From: Vulcanimicrobiia bacterium
GTDB taxonomy: Bacteria; Vulcanimicrobiota; Vulcanimicrobiia; Vulcanimicrobiales; Vulcanimicrobiaceae
Length of the DNA stretch: 64,000 nt
Assembly: GCA_025934645.1 (NCBI GenBank)
Contig: JAICWY010000009.1
Coordinates: 1 to 64,000 of the forward strand
Direction of reading: 5' to 3'
A program made the position numbers and the translations under genes. Under the pieces are notes generated by a model, which made no database searches, had not been told where the DNA came from, and worked only from the letters and a program-made list of their open reading frames with translations. Shown piece by piece: positions 24,888 to 35,100 of this stretch; the first letter of the stretch is position 1; each line of letters opens with the position of its first letter.

Positions 24888-25958
24888 ATGCGTCTTTTTG
24901 AACCCGTAAGCTTTCGCGGCGTCACCTTGCGTAATCGCATCGCGGTCTCTCCCATGTGTCAGTATTCCAGCGTGGACGGCTTTGCGAACCAGTGGCATTT
25001 GGTGCATCTGGGAAGCCGCGCCGTCGGCGGCGCGGGGTTGATCTTCACGGAAGCGGCGGCGGTTTCGGCGGAAGGCCGCATTTCGCCATCTGATCTGGGG
25101 ATCTACGACGACGCGCACGTGGAAAAGCTCGCGGAGATCGTCGCGTTTTTGCATCAGCAAGGTGCAAGTGCCGGCATGCAGCTCGCGCATGCGGGATTCA
25201 AAGCAAGCACCGCCGCGCCTTGGGATGGCGGCGGCCCCGTACCTCCCGGGCAGGGCGGATGGCTTCCGGTGCTCGCACCGTCGGCAAAGCCGTTCCGTGA
25301 AGGCTGGATGGTTCCGCACGCGATGAGCGCGCAAGAAATTGCGGGCGTCGTTCGCGCGTTCGCGCGTGCGTCGGAACGCGCGGTTGCGGCGGGTTTTCGC
25401 ATGTTGGAAATCCATGCCGCGCACGGGTATCTGCTGCATGAATTCCTATCGCCGCTTACAAACCGCCGCACCGATGCGTACGGCGGCAGCTTCGAGAACC
25501 GTACGCGCGCCCTGCGCGAAGTCGTGAGCGCCGTGCGGGAGGTCGTTCCCGAAGCCATGCCGCTCGCCGTACGCATCTCCGCCTCGGATTGGATGGAAGG
25601 CGGATGGACGGTAGACGATTCGATCGAGCTCGCCCGCGAACTCAAAACGCTGGGCGTCGATCTCGTCGATTGCTCGTCGGGCGGCATCGTGCCCGACGCG
25701 AAGATCGAGATCGGACCCGAATATCAGGTGCCGTTCGCGCGGCGCGTTCGCGCGGAAGCGCAGATTGCGACGGGCGCAGTGGGTCTTATTACCACGGCTG
25801 CCCAGGCGGAAGGCATTGTGGAGCGCGGCGATGCCGATCTGGTGTTGTTCGCTCGCGAGCTGCTGCGTTCGCCGTACTGGCCGCTGGATGCGGCCCATAA
25901 ACTCGGCGCCGATGTGCCGTGGCCGGTTCAGTACGAGCGCGCAAAGCCGCGAAAGTGA
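24888..25958 (+). CDS. Old Yellow Enzyme / YqjM-type NADH:flavin oxidoreductase
   Basis: The 356-residue TIM-barrel flavoenzyme has SPMCQYSSVDGFANQWHLVH (with the YqjM-type Cys that tunes FMN), MQLAHAGFKA, MLEIHAAHGYLLHEFLSP and NRRTDAYGGSFENRTR. YqjM-type enzymes reduce activated C=C bonds and respond to electrophilic or oxidative stress. It is divergent from msrA (61 bp apart). It converges on a 32-residue ORF whose stop lies four bases beyond its own. The flanking pirin, msrA and this enzyme suggest a stress-response neighbourhood. Confidence 0.94.
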   Translation: MRLFEPVSFRGVTLRNRIAVSPMCQYSSVDGFANQWHLVHLGSRAVGGAGLIFTEAAAVSAEGRISPSDLGIYDDAHVEKLAEIVAFLHQQGASAGMQLAHAGFKASTAAPWDGGGPVPPGQGGWLPVLAPSAKPFREGWMVPHAMSAQEIAGVVRAFARASERAVAAGFRMLEIHAAHGYLLHEFLSPLTNRRTDAYGGSFENRTRALREVVSAVREVVPEAMPLAVRISASDWMEGGWTVDDSIELARELKTLGVDLVDCSSGGIVPDAKIEIGPEYQVPFARRVRAEAQIATGAVGLITTAAQAEGIVERGDADLVLFARELLRSPYWPLDAAHKLGADVPWPVQYERAKPRK

Positions 25959-25961
25959 CGC

Positions 25962-26060
25962 TCAGAGGCCGAAGCGCGGGCCCCAACCAAGAAAGATCGT
26001 CGGACGGGCTTCGGGTTGGGCTACTGTCGGCCGGGCGGGCCGTTCCGGTTTGCTTTTCAT
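25962..26060 (-). CDS. Predicted 32-residue Pro/Arg-rich small protein
   Basis: The minus strand reads AAAGGACCCGTC then ATG (26060), a textbook ribosome-binding site. It opens a 32-codon frame ending in TGA at 25962. The product begins MKSKPERPARPTVAQ and ends with RPTIFLGWGPRFGL, so the N-terminal half is Lys/Arg/Pro-rich and the end is Gly/aromatic-rich. A -35/-10 pair and two identical dyads lie directly upstream. It has no signal peptide or cysteine. I know no family. It may be a regulatory leader peptide, a small stress protein or a modified-peptide precursor, although no maturation enzyme is evident. Confidence 0.6.
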   Translation of the reverse strand: MKSKPERPARPTVAQPEARPTIFLGWGPRFGL

Positions 26061-26080
26061 GACGGGTCCTTTGCGAGATA

Positions 26081-26094
26081 ACTAATTTATTAGT
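26081..26094. promoter_or_regulatory. Operator-like dyad 1 (ACTA-N6-TAGT)
   Basis: ACTAATTTATTAGT is a perfect 14-bp inverted repeat. It covers the predicted transcription start of the 32-residue ORF. The second dyad, 26123-26136, has the same ACTA-N6-TAGT half-sites, and the two are exactly 42 bp apart. Confidence 0.6.
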
Positions 26095-26123
26095 AGTCTA
26101 GACCGCCTCATGACGAAAGTCAA
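26095..26123 (-). promoter_or_regulatory. Sigma-70-type promoter of the 32-residue ORF
   Basis: On the minus strand TTGACT (26123-26118) and TAGACT (26100-26095) are separated by 17 bp, close to consensus. Transcription would start near 26088, 28 nt before the small ORF. The promoter lies between, and touches, two identical dyads. Confidence 0.65.
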
Positions 26124-26137
26124 CTAAGAAAATAGTT
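26122..26137. promoter_or_regulatory. Operator-like dyad 2 (AACTA-N6-TAGTT)
   Basis: AACTAAGAAAATAGTT has 5-bp arms and the same ACTA-N6-TAGT core as the dyad at 26081. It overlaps the first bases of the -35 element. It also lies about 55 bp before the pirin start, so it could control both directions. Confidence 0.55.
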
Positions 26138-26189
26138 AAAACGCCGAAACCCGAAATGGGGTTTGAACGGTTGTATTGGTTGAGAACTT

Positions 26190-27056
26190 ATGAATAGTAA
26201 GCAAAAAATCAGTGTTGTTCCCGCGCCCCAAGTCGTTGAAGGCGGCGGCTTTGTCGTGCGCCGGCCGTTTCCCGCGCACGGGATCTCGTATGTCGATCCG
26301 TTTCTGCTGATCGACGAGATGGGGCCGGTAGAATACGCGCCCGGCAAAGCGATAGGCGCGCCCGATCATCCGCATCGCGGTTTCGAGACCGTTACGTACA
26401 TCATCGACGGGCAGATGGAACACGAGGATTCGCACGGGCATCGCGGCAGCATTCGTAGCGGCGACGTGCAATGGATGACCGCCGGTGCGGGCGTTATTCA
26501 TTCGGAGATGCCGTCGCAAGAAATGCTGGATCGCGGCGGACGCATGCATGGATTTCAAATCTGGATCAATTTGCCACGCGAGAAAAAGATGTCGCAACCG
26601 CGCTATCAAGAGTACAACGGCGGCGATCTGCCGCTAGTGGAAGATGACGGGCGCTGGATCCGCGTGATCGCAGGTGAGGCGTACGGACGCAAATCGCCGA
26701 TCGAAACAACGGTGCCCGCAACCATGCTGCATGTGAAATTGGGGCCCGGCGCGGAAGCGACGGTTCCCGTAGCGGCCGGTTCCAATGTCATCGCGCACGC
26801 CATATCCGGCGCCGGTTCATTCGAAGAAACGGCGCTCACGGAGCACAACGCCGCAATCTTACAAAATTCGGCCGATGCCGTAACGCTTCGCGCGGACGAC
26901 GCGGGTGGTCTTGAAGTGCTTTTGCTGGCCGGACTACCGTTGGGCGAACCGGTCGCGCGCTACGGACCGTTCGTCATGAACACTATGAACGAATTGGAAC
27001 GAGCCTTCGAAGATTACCGCTCGGGCAACTTCGGGGAGATCGCGCGCGCAAATTAG
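26190..27056 (+). CDS. Pirin family protein
   Basis: The 288-residue bicupin has the pirin iron-site pattern HPHRGFETVTYIIDGQMEHE with two His, then QWMTAGAGVIHSEMP, supplying the remaining His and Glu ligands. Bacterial pirins are iron-binding proteins, some with quercetinase activity, and are often induced by stress. The start at 26190 fits the family N-terminus, but no strong Shine-Dalgarno sequence is seen. The upstream AT-rich gap carries the twin dyads. Its stop codon overlaps, tail to tail, the stop of the GAF-EAL gene (27053-27056). Confidence 0.93.
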   Translation: MNSKQKISVVPAPQVVEGGGFVVRRPFPAHGISYVDPFLLIDEMGPVEYAPGKAIGAPDHPHRGFETVTYIIDGQMEHEDSHGHRGSIRSGDVQWMTAGAGVIHSEMPSQEMLDRGGRMHGFQIWINLPREKKMSQPRYQEYNGGDLPLVEDDGRWIRVIAGEAYGRKSPIETTVPATMLHVKLGPGAEATVPVAAGSNVIAHAISGAGSFEETALTEHNAAILQNSADAVTLRADDAGGLEVLLLAGLPLGEPVARYGPFVMNTMNELERAFEDYRSGNFGEIARAN

Positions 27057-28780
27057 GCCGGCCGGCCGAAGTAGTAGCCTTGTCCCAGATCGCAGCCGAG
27101 GCCGGCTGCCATGCGCAGATGCTCTTCGGTTTCGATGCCTTCGGCGATCACTTCCAGCCCAAGCCGGTGCGCGAGTGCAACCGTCGCTTCGATGATGGCG
27201 CATCGCCGCGCGAGCGGTGCGTCGCCCGAGATGAACGAACGGTCGATCTTGAGCGCGTCGAACGGGAAATGACTTAGGCGGCCAAGGGACGAGAATCCGG
27301 CGCCAAAATCGTCGATCTCGATCCGCACGCCCGCGGCGCGCAGCGCGTTCAAGCTGCCTATGACGGCGGCATCGGAATTCATCATCGTCGTTTCGGTGAT
27401 CTCCAACGTTAGCGCGCGCGGCGAAAGCCCTTCGGCGTCCAGAATGTTGAAGACCGTGTGCTCGAATCCCGCTACGCCGAATTGGCGCGGCGAAATGTTG
27501 ACGCTCAGCCGCCGCGTGGATTGCAGCGATTTGTGCCGTCTGCAGGCCGAACGCAAGATCGCCTCGCCGAGCTGCGGCATTAGGTCGGCGCCTTCTGCGG
27601 CTGCGACCAGCGTTTCAGGCGAAACCGCATTTCCATTTGGACGAATCCAGCGCAGCAGCGCTTCTTCGGAGTGCACTTCGTTCGTGCGCAAGTGCACGAT
27701 GGGTTGATAGACCAGCGGAACGGAGCGCAAAGGCATCGCTGCGCGAAGTTCGCGATACAAAACATAACGATCGCGAAGCGCGCCGTGACGCTGCGGATCG
27801 AAGAAGATGACGTGGCCCGCGCCGTGCTCTTGGGCAACGCGCAACGCCACATTGGCTTGCTGAATGGCGTCGTCGGCGTTTTTGTGCTTTCCGTCGAGCG
27901 CAACCGCGCCCACGCTCAACGGTACGTCCAGCGCGCGGGAAATCTCGCCCGCAACGCCCGGCGCGCGCTCGATGTCGTTGATGACCGCGAAAAACGTGTC
28001 GTCGAAGAGGCGCGTAAGCGTGTCTTGGTCGCGAAGGCACCCCCGCAAACGCGGCGCGAGCGAGGCGATAAGCCGCTCCCATTCCGCCGGTCCGGCGCCG
28101 TCGCGCAAGTATCGCGTCCGGTCTACTTCGATTGCGAGAAGCGCACACGCGGGCATCGCGCCCGTTACGCGAACGGTGCGTTCCAGGCGTTCCAGGAAGA
28201 GTTTGCGCGACGGCAGCCCGGTCGACGTGTCGATATCTCGGCGAGGCGCGGGTGCCGGTTTACGTGTGTCGGCGTCGCGCTGCAGACGCGCTGCGGTGCG
28301 GCGGGCCTCCAAATGCGCACAGAGTTGCTGCGCCAGCATTTCGAGCGGTTCCAGGTCGTCCGGCGTGAACGGCCGCGCCTGCGTGTCGACCACACATAAC
28401 GAGCCAATCGCCAGACCCGCCGGCGTGCGGAGCGGAATCGCCGCATACGCGCGTACGTGCGGTTCGCCGGTGACCAACGGATGCGCCTGAAAGCGATCGT
28501 CCAGATGCGTATCCGGCACGATCATCGTGCGGTTCGGATCCGCGATCACGTACCGGCAGAAGGAGACCTCGCGCGTCGTTTCGCGGTACGGCAGATTGAC
28601 GGCCGCTTTGATCCACTGACGGTCGCGATCCATGAATGAAATCACCGCCACCGGGCAGTTGGTGACGCGCGCGGCGAGACGTACAATCTGTTCGTACAGT
28701 TCTTCCGGGGCGGTGTCGAGGATGGAGTAGGACGCCAACTCACTGAGGCGCCGGCGCTCGCGAGGCTGAACCTTCGTCAT
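27053..28780 (-). CDS. GAF - degenerate GGDEF - EAL c-di-GMP phosphodiesterase
   Basis: The 575-residue cytoplasmic protein has three regions. A GAF domain (about 15-160) contains CRYVIADPNRTMIVPD and IGSLCVVD. A GGDEF-like domain (about 185-335) has the active loop degraded to LFDDTFFAV, so cyclase activity is unlikely. An EAL domain (about 340-575) keeps its catalytic motifs: EALLRW, VNISPRQF, LEITETTMM, EIDDFGAGFSS, LKIDRSFI, EGIETEEH and GQGYYFGRP. It should hydrolyse c-di-GMP under control of a GAF ligand. No membrane segment is seen. Confidence 0.93.
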   Translation of the reverse strand: MTKVQPRERRRLSELASYSILDTAPEELYEQIVRLAARVTNCPVAVISFMDRDRQWIKAAVNLPYRETTREVSFCRYVIADPNRTMIVPDTHLDDRFQAHPLVTGEPHVRAYAAIPLRTPAGLAIGSLCVVDTQARPFTPDDLEPLEMLAQQLCAHLEARRTAARLQRDADTRKPAPAPRRDIDTSTGLPSRKLFLERLERTVRVTGAMPACALLAIEVDRTRYLRDGAGPAEWERLIASLAPRLRGCLRDQDTLTRLFDDTFFAVINDIERAPGVAGEISRALDVPLSVGAVALDGKHKNADDAIQQANVALRVAQEHGAGHVIFFDPQRHGALRDRYVLYRELRAAMPLRSVPLVYQPIVHLRTNEVHSEEALLRWIRPNGNAVSPETLVAAAEGADLMPQLGEAILRSACRRHKSLQSTRRLSVNISPRQFGVAGFEHTVFNILDAEGLSPRALTLEITETTMMNSDAAVIGSLNALRAAGVRIEIDDFGAGFSSLGRLSHFPFDALKIDRSFISGDAPLARRCAIIEATVALAHRLGLEVIAEGIETEEHLRMAAGLGCDLGQGYYFGRPA

Positions 28781-28825
28781 TGAATGTTCAGTGTATCGGC
28801 AGTGTATAGGCGAACGTGAAGCTGC

Positions 28826-30169
28826 TTACTCGTCCTCCGAGCCGGCTTGCTTGTCGGTAATGATGCCCCACCCCACGCGCTCCGCGATTTTGGGACGTCC
28901 CGAGAGCGGCAGCGCGTCCACCGACGTGCCGTTCGCAATAATCAGCTTGTTGCCGGCGATGATGGGTGGGCTCGTAGTGAACGGCCGTTTGAACTCGCGG
29001 ATCTCCATCAGCGCGCCGCTGTTCGCGTTGAGTGTATACAGCATGCCCGCAACATCGCCGACGTATAATGCTCCGTTCCGCACCACAGGACTCATCTTTA
29101 CGGGGCCGGCCGTGTGGAACTGCCAGCGGATCTTTCCTGTCGCGTCATCGAACGCGATGATTTCGTCCAGCAGCGGTGCAGGCTGATAATAGAGATTACC
29201 CGAGTGCATGCCCGCGACGGCTACCTCGTCGGAGCCCACGATGCTCCACAGCCCCTGCGCTTTGCCGCGGTACACCCATACGGGTTTGCCGGTGCGCGCA
29301 TCAAGCGCCGTCACGACGGTTTTCTTTTCCAGGGCCATGTTGCCGGGTTGTGCGGAGTTGACGAACACTTTGCCCGAAGCATATGTAGGGCTCGCATCGC
29401 AATGGCCGTATGGCGCGCGCCAAAGCATTTTTCCGGTGGCAGGATCCAGCGCGACCGTGTAGGTGCCGTGGCCCACGGAACACGTAGCGAATACCACGGC
29501 GTTGCCCGCCATTACGGCGTTCGCCATCGTTGCGACGCCGCCGATGTCCGTGATCCAGAGCGGCTTTCCGGTATCCGCGCGAAGGGCGTAGGCATGACGA
29601 TCGCCGTTTGCAAAGATAAGCCGTCCGCGATCGTAGAGTGCCGATGGCATATCCTCACCGGTCGTTTGGAACGTCCAGCGCCGCGCGCCGGTCCGCAAGT
29701 CGAAAGCGGCGATCTCGTCACCGCCGGGAACGCCCCACACATCCTTTCCGCGATAGCGGATGCGTTGCACGAAGTCACGTTTGAGCAAACCGTTGCGTCC
29801 GGTGCCGACGTACACCGTATTGCCCGCGACGATCGGCGTCGACATCGCGATGTTCATGACGGGCGCATGCCACAGGACATTTCCGTTCTGCACGTTGAGC
29901 GCCACGAGCTGATGCGAGAAGGTCATAAACAGCAGCGTGTTGCCGGCGAGCGCGAGTCCGCCGTTGATGTTGCCTTTCGCGTCGTACGACCAGTCCTTCG
30001 GAATCGAGTACTGCGTGAGGACCGCATTGCGATCGGGCGAGTACTGATACGTCGCCCATAATACACGCTGCGGTTTCAGCGGCGGCGCGTTATCGGCGTC
30101 AGAACGCGCTGCGCAGCCGGACAACACTGCGATCGAAGCCAGTACGGAAAAGGCGCGAAGGACAGGCAT
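28826..30169 (-). CDS. PQQ-type beta-propeller lipoprotein
   Basis: The 447-residue protein has a lipoprotein signal (LASIAVLSGCAARSD). It then has repeated PQQ/BamB-like blades, each ending in patterns such as LNVQNGNVLWHAP, FDLRTGARRWTF, LDPATGKMLWRAP, LDARTGKPVWVY and FDDATGKIRWQF. Such propellers act as scaffolds, as BamB does, or as quinoprotein domains. No catalytic Asp/Glu set for a dehydrogenase is obvious, so a scaffold or surface role is favoured. GGAGAGG precedes the ATG at 30169. The frame upstream of that is only a shadow. Confidence 0.85.
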   Translation of the reverse strand: MPVLRAFSVLASIAVLSGCAARSDADNAPPLKPQRVLWATYQYSPDRNAVLTQYSIPKDWSYDAKGNINGGLALAGNTLLFMTFSHQLVALNVQNGNVLWHAPVMNIAMSTPIVAGNTVYVGTGRNGLLKRDFVQRIRYRGKDVWGVPGGDEIAAFDLRTGARRWTFQTTGEDMPSALYDRGRLIFANGDRHAYALRADTGKPLWITDIGGVATMANAVMAGNAVVFATCSVGHGTYTVALDPATGKMLWRAPYGHCDASPTYASGKVFVNSAQPGNMALEKKTVVTALDARTGKPVWVYRGKAQGLWSIVGSDEVAVAGMHSGNLYYQPAPLLDEIIAFDDATGKIRWQFHTAGPVKMSPVVRNGALYVGDVAGMLYTLNANSGALMEIREFKRPFTTSPPIIAGNKLIIANGTSVDALPLSGRPKIAERVGWGIITDKQAGSEDE

Positions 30170-30386
30170 GGTGTGACCTCTCCGGGATCGGTTATCGCGA
30201 TCGTACGCCTGCCGCCTACTCGCATAAATGGGTAAGGCGGTCACGTTCGCCTGTACCAATGGACTAACGGGGCCCGCTTGTCTAACTTTGGTCAATGCTT
30301 CGGGGCCGATCCGGTAGAGAAACTGCGATAATGCATGAAGCCCGGTCAATGTGGGCATAGGGGGCGGAAGGGAGGCGCTTTTGCAC

Positions 30387-32051
30387 ATGATGCCGGCGAA
30401 CCGCGACCAAAAGCGGCTCGATTTGCTCGTGAGGGCCGGCGAAATATTCCACCAATCGCTCGATGTGACCGCGACGCTTAACAACGTTGCCCGTCTTGCG
30501 GTGGATGCGTTCGCCGACCTTTGCTTGTTCGATTTGATCGACGAACGCTCCGAGCGTCTGTTTGTGACCGCGTCGGCCCATCGGGACCGGAATAAAGAAC
30601 AGGCCCTAGCCAGCGTTTCCGACATTCTTTACGTCGAGGAATTCGGATTGCACCCTGTGGTGCAAGTGACGCGCACGGGCGAGCCATTTTTTCTTCCGCA
30701 CATTGACGAACAGGTCATCCGTGGACATGCAGCATCACGGCAGCACGAAAGCTATATGCGGCGCTTCGATTACCGTTCGAAGATCGTTGTCCCCGTGATG
30801 GCCCAAGAGCATATTTTCGGCGCGCTAACGTTCGTGCGAACCGGTGCTACGGCCGTGGAGTTCGATCGAACAGATCTGAGTTTCGCACTGGAGCTCGGGC
30901 GGCGGGCCGGTCTTGCAGTCGCAAATGCCAAGCAGTATCACCGCGAGCAATACGTCGCCGAGACGCTTCAGCGCGCGTTTTTAACCAGCCGTTTCCCTTC
31001 GCGCCAGGGGCTCGAAATTCGCGCGCACTACCGTCCCGGATCCAACGAAGCCCTCATCGGCGGCGACTGGTACGACGCGTTCGAAGACGATCGCGGAAAC
31101 ATTATCGTCACCATAGGTGATGTTACGGGGAAAGGCGTTGAAGCCGCCCGTCTGATGGTGCTCATGCGCCAAACCGTTCGCGTTGCCGCGCTCTATTCAG
31201 CCGATCCGGCCGAGATCGCTCACGCCTGCAACAGAACGCTGCTGCAAGAGGTTGGCGGCCGTCTTGCGAGCGCTTTTATCGGCGTGCTCAAGCCGGAGAC
31301 CCGTACGATGCAGTATGTCTCCGCGGGGCATGCACCGCCACTCTTGCGGCTGCCCGGCAAGCAATGCGTGCGCTTGCAATCGCCATCTCCGCCGCTCGGC
31401 GCTTTTCGTGACGTGCAGCTGGAATCGCATACGGTCCTGTGTCCGGAAAACAGTATGCTCGTTCTCTATACCGACGGCATCATCGAGGTTTCGCGCGATG
31501 TTCTCGAAGGCGAAGAAATGCTCGACCGCGTTCTAGCCTCGGAAGCAGTTCTGCACGTCGTCAACCCGGCCGAATTTATCGAGCGCGCGATTGCCGAGCA
31601 AGCACCGCGGGACGACATCGCCATTCTCGTCGTGAACTTTGGGGCACCGGAGACGCGCTGGCAGTTCGAGGCGGAAGACGCGCGAGCGGCGTACTCGATG
31701 CGTGACCAATTTTTTGGAAAACTGAGCGCCGTCGCCAATTTGGATCAAGAGAGTATGGCGTATTGCGGCGTCATCTTCGCCGAACTCATTGGGAACGCGG
31801 TTCGCCACGCTCCCGGCCCCTTGAGCGTTTCCTTCGAGTTGCGCGGCCGAGATCTGATACTGCATGTCGTCGACAAGGGGCATGGTTTTCTGTACCAGCC
31901 GTCGCTGCCGGCGGACGTGTGGTCCGAAGACGGACGCGGATTATATCTGGTGTCGCAGCTCGCGCGGCACGTCGAGGTCGAGCGCATTCCCGGGCTGGGC
32001 AGCCACGTGACGGTAACGCTTCCGGTCAGACCGTACTCGCGCGCGGCGTAG
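30387..32051 (+). CDS. GAF - SpoIIE phosphatase - HATPase regulator (RsbU/RsbW-like fusion)
   Basis: The 554-residue protein joins a GAF sensor (about 10-175), a PP2C-type SpoIIE phosphatase (about 195-395) with GGDWYDAFEDDRGNIIVTIG, DVTGKGVEAA, YVSAGHAPPLLR and LYTDGIIEVSR, and a C-terminal HATPase of the anti-sigma kinase type (FAELIGNAVRHAPG, VVDKGHGF). It likely controls partner switching of an anti-sigma antagonist, combining phosphatase and kinase in one chain. The start could instead be TTG 30381, which lies closer to AAGGGAGG. The predicted -10 GATAAT is at 30327. Confidence 0.9.
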   Translation: MMPANRDQKRLDLLVRAGEIFHQSLDVTATLNNVARLAVDAFADLCLFDLIDERSERLFVTASAHRDRNKEQALASVSDILYVEEFGLHPVVQVTRTGEPFFLPHIDEQVIRGHAASRQHESYMRRFDYRSKIVVPVMAQEHIFGALTFVRTGATAVEFDRTDLSFALELGRRAGLAVANAKQYHREQYVAETLQRAFLTSRFPSRQGLEIRAHYRPGSNEALIGGDWYDAFEDDRGNIIVTIGDVTGKGVEAARLMVLMRQTVRVAALYSADPAEIAHACNRTLLQEVGGRLASAFIGVLKPETRTMQYVSAGHAPPLLRLPGKQCVRLQSPSPPLGAFRDVQLESHTVLCPENSMLVLYTDGIIEVSRDVLEGEEMLDRVLASEAVLHVVNPAEFIERAIAEQAPRDDIAILVVNFGAPETRWQFEAEDARAAYSMRDQFFGKLSAVANLDQESMAYCGVIFAELIGNAVRHAPGPLSVSFELRGRDLILHVVDKGHGFLYQPSLPADVWSEDGRGLYLVSQLARHVEVERIPGLGSHVTVTLPVRPYSRAA

Positions 32052-32093
32052 ATTCAAGCGCGCCCAAGCCGCGCCGGGAACCATAGTAGCGAA

Positions 32094-32118
32094 GAAGCCG
32101 GCGATGATCGCCGGCTTC
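32094..32118. terminator. Bidirectional hairpin terminator between convergent genes
   Basis: GAAGCCGGCGA-TGA-TCGCCGGCTTC is a perfect 11-bp stem with a 3-nt loop. It sits in the 104-bp gap between the SpoIIE-type gene and nrdJ, whose 3' ends face each other. U-tracts are weak on both sides. Confidence 0.65.
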
Positions 32119-32139
32119 TATCGTGCATGGGGTCGAAGG

Positions 32140-32161
32140 CTACGATTCTACGATTCTACGA
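32140..32161. repeat. Short tandem repeat of CTACGATT
   Basis: Nearly three copies of CTACGATT run across the nrdJ stop codon (32156-32158). It is small, with no assigned role, and could be a site of replication slippage. Confidence 0.6.
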
Positions 32162-35100
32162 ACATCCGCTCGTCGCTCCGCAGCTGTCGCACTTCTCGCA
32201 CGAGCCGTTGCGGACCATCGTTAGTTGACCGCACTCGCCGCACGCGTTGCCGGTGTAGCCTTTCGCGCGAGCCGCGGTGACTTGCTCGTTGCGCGGCACC
32301 GTTGCCGTGCCGGTGGAAGAAGAGACCGGCGATGGTTCGCGGCGGTCGTGGCGGCGTTCTTCCGCGATCACGTGCGGCGTGTCATTCGAGGCCGGTTTCT
32401 GGCCGGGATGCAGATGCGTGCTGGTAGGATGCAGTTTTTCGATGACTGCCGTAGGCACGTAACGCACCTCGCCTTGCTCCTCCGTAACGAACTCTTCCTC
32501 GGCCGGTCCCATCGCATCCATCTCCATGCTCGGCTGTACGTGCGCGAGCTCGTAGCGTCCGAGATAGCTGACGGCCAGTTCGCGGAAGATGTAGTCGAGG
32601 ATTGAGGTCGCCATCTTGATGTGATCGTGACCGACGACCGGACCATTCGGCTCGAAACGCGTGAACGTGAACGCTTCGACGAACTCCTCGAGCGGAACGC
32701 CGTGCTGTAAGCCCAGCGAGACCGCGATCGCGAAGTTGTTCATCAACGAGCGGAACGCGGCGCCTTCCTTGTGCATGTCGATGAAGATCTCGCCGAGTTG
32801 GCCGCCATCGTATTCGCCCGTGCGCAAGTAGACTTTGTGTCCGCCGACAATTGCCTTTTGCGTGTAGCCGCTCCGGCGCTCCGGCAACCGGCGGCGCTTG
32901 GCGATATAGCGGTAAACGATGCGTTCCGCAACCTGCAGCGGCGTTTGGAACGGCGCCGGCTGCAACGCCTCTTCTTGCGGTATATCCCCGCCCAAATCGT
33001 AGCTTGCGGCCAGCGGCTGCGAAAGCTTCGAACCGTCGCGGTAGAGCGCGACCGCCTTGATCATGCGCTCCCACGAATAGCGGTACGCCTCTTTAACTTC
33101 CGCGATCGTCGCCTGTTGCGGCAGATTGATCGTCTTCGAAATTGCGCCGCTGACGAACGGTTGTGCCGCCGCCATCATTTCGATGTGCGCGATCGGACGG
33201 ATGTAACGCGAACCGTGCTTGCCGCAAGGGTTCGCGCAGTCAAAGACCGGCAGATGCTCGTCTTTGAGGTGCGGTGAGCCTTCCAGCGTCATGCGGCCGC
33301 AAATCACGTCCGATGCTTCTTCGATCTGCTGCTGCGTGAAGCCCAGGCCGTCGCGCAGAATCGAGAAACTCCAATCCGAGAGCTGCTCGTCGGTGAAGCC
33401 GAGTTTCTCTTTGCAGAATTCCTCGGTGAGCGTGTACTTGTTGAACGCAAATTGCAATTCGAACGCGCTCGGCAGCGAGGCGTCGATGCGGTCCAACGTT
33501 TCGTCGTCGAAGCCTTTCGCGCGAAGCGTCGCGCGGTTGACGTGCGGCGCGCCCGCGAGCGTGCCGGTACCCTTCGCAAACGTTTCGATATCGCGAATCT
33601 GCTCTTCGCTATAGCCCAGATGGCGCAGTGCGTGCTCGACCGACTGGTTGACGATCTTGAAGTAGCCGCCGCCCGCGAGTTTCTTGAACTTGACGAGCGC
33701 GAAGTCGGGCTCGATGCCGGTCGTGTCGCAGTCCATCACCAGACCGATGGTGCCGGTCGGCGCAATCACGACTGTCTGGGCGTTACGGAAGCCGGCGACT
33801 TCACCGATGGTGAGCGCTTCGTCCCACATTTGACGCGCCAGCGACCACACGTTCTGCGTGAAGAGCGTCGGCGGATGCGTAACCGGCTTTACGGTTAGAC
33901 CTTCGTACTCGTCTTTCGACGCATCGTACGCGGCACGGCGGTGATTGCGGATGACGCGCAGCATCGGCTCGGCGTTCGCTTCGAAGCGCGCAAACGGCCC
34001 GAGTTGCTGAGCCATCTCGGCCGATGTGCGGTATGCAGTGCCGGTCATGAGCGCCGAGATCGCCGCGCACCATCCGAAGGCTTCTTCGGAGTCGTACGGC
34101 AGGCCAAGGCGCATTAGCAGCGTGCCGAGATTGGCGTAACCTAAGCCGAGCGTGCGGTATCCATGGTTCTTCGCCGCGATCTCTTTCGACGGCATTTGGC
34201 CCATCGCAACGGAGATCTCGAGCGTTGTCGTCCAGATGCGCGACGCTTCCGCGAACTGCTTCTCGTTAAACGTGTCGTCCTCGTCAAGAAACTTGACGAG
34301 ATTCAAACTCGCAAGATTGCACGCGGTATCGTCGATGAAGACATATTCGGAGCAGTTGTGAACGACCATGCCGTTCGCTACGAAATGATGCGTGTCGTAC
34401 TCCGTCAGATCGAAGACCGGACGGATGCCGATCGGCGTCAGCGAGCGGAACGCGTCAGTCAGCCGGTCCTTGTATGAGCCGACCTGCGCGTTCAAAGAAC
34501 GCAGCGACGCGTGCTTGGCGGAAAGCGGGTGGAATCCGATCAATTGCTCAAACCCGAGGCGCGAGCTGCGCGAGATGCGCAGATCGTGAATCTCCTGAAC
34601 CGCATACTCGCTCAGGCCGCCTTTACCATCCGGACAAGATGATACGAGTTTGCCGCCGCGGCGGTTCTCATACAGTTTCGACTTGATCCCGAACGAGAGC
34701 AGCAGGTGCTGGACCTGTTCAAGTAAGCGCAGTGAAGTGGAACCAAGCGAGACGTATTGCGATTTTTCACCGTAATTCGCGACGGTGCCGTCGGCCGTAA
34801 ATAAGCCGCTTAGTAGTGCAGCGATGCTCTTGCGATCGAGTGCATAAATGGCATCCTTGAAGGCCTTCTCCGCGCTCCCTTTGCCAAGTTCGGCGTAGTT
34901 TTTAAACGTATTCAGAAGAGCACGATGGCTCGTCGATATGCGGCTGCCGCCTTTGCTGGGCTTCGTAACGGTGGTCGTGCGCGTTGCACGATAATCGCCG
35001 GCGAACGTGCGGACCTTCTCGGCGTTGAGCGATGCGGCAACCTCTTCGAGAATCGGCGCCTCGGTCTCGCTCATCGTGAGGATCAAGCTTTCGACGCCGT

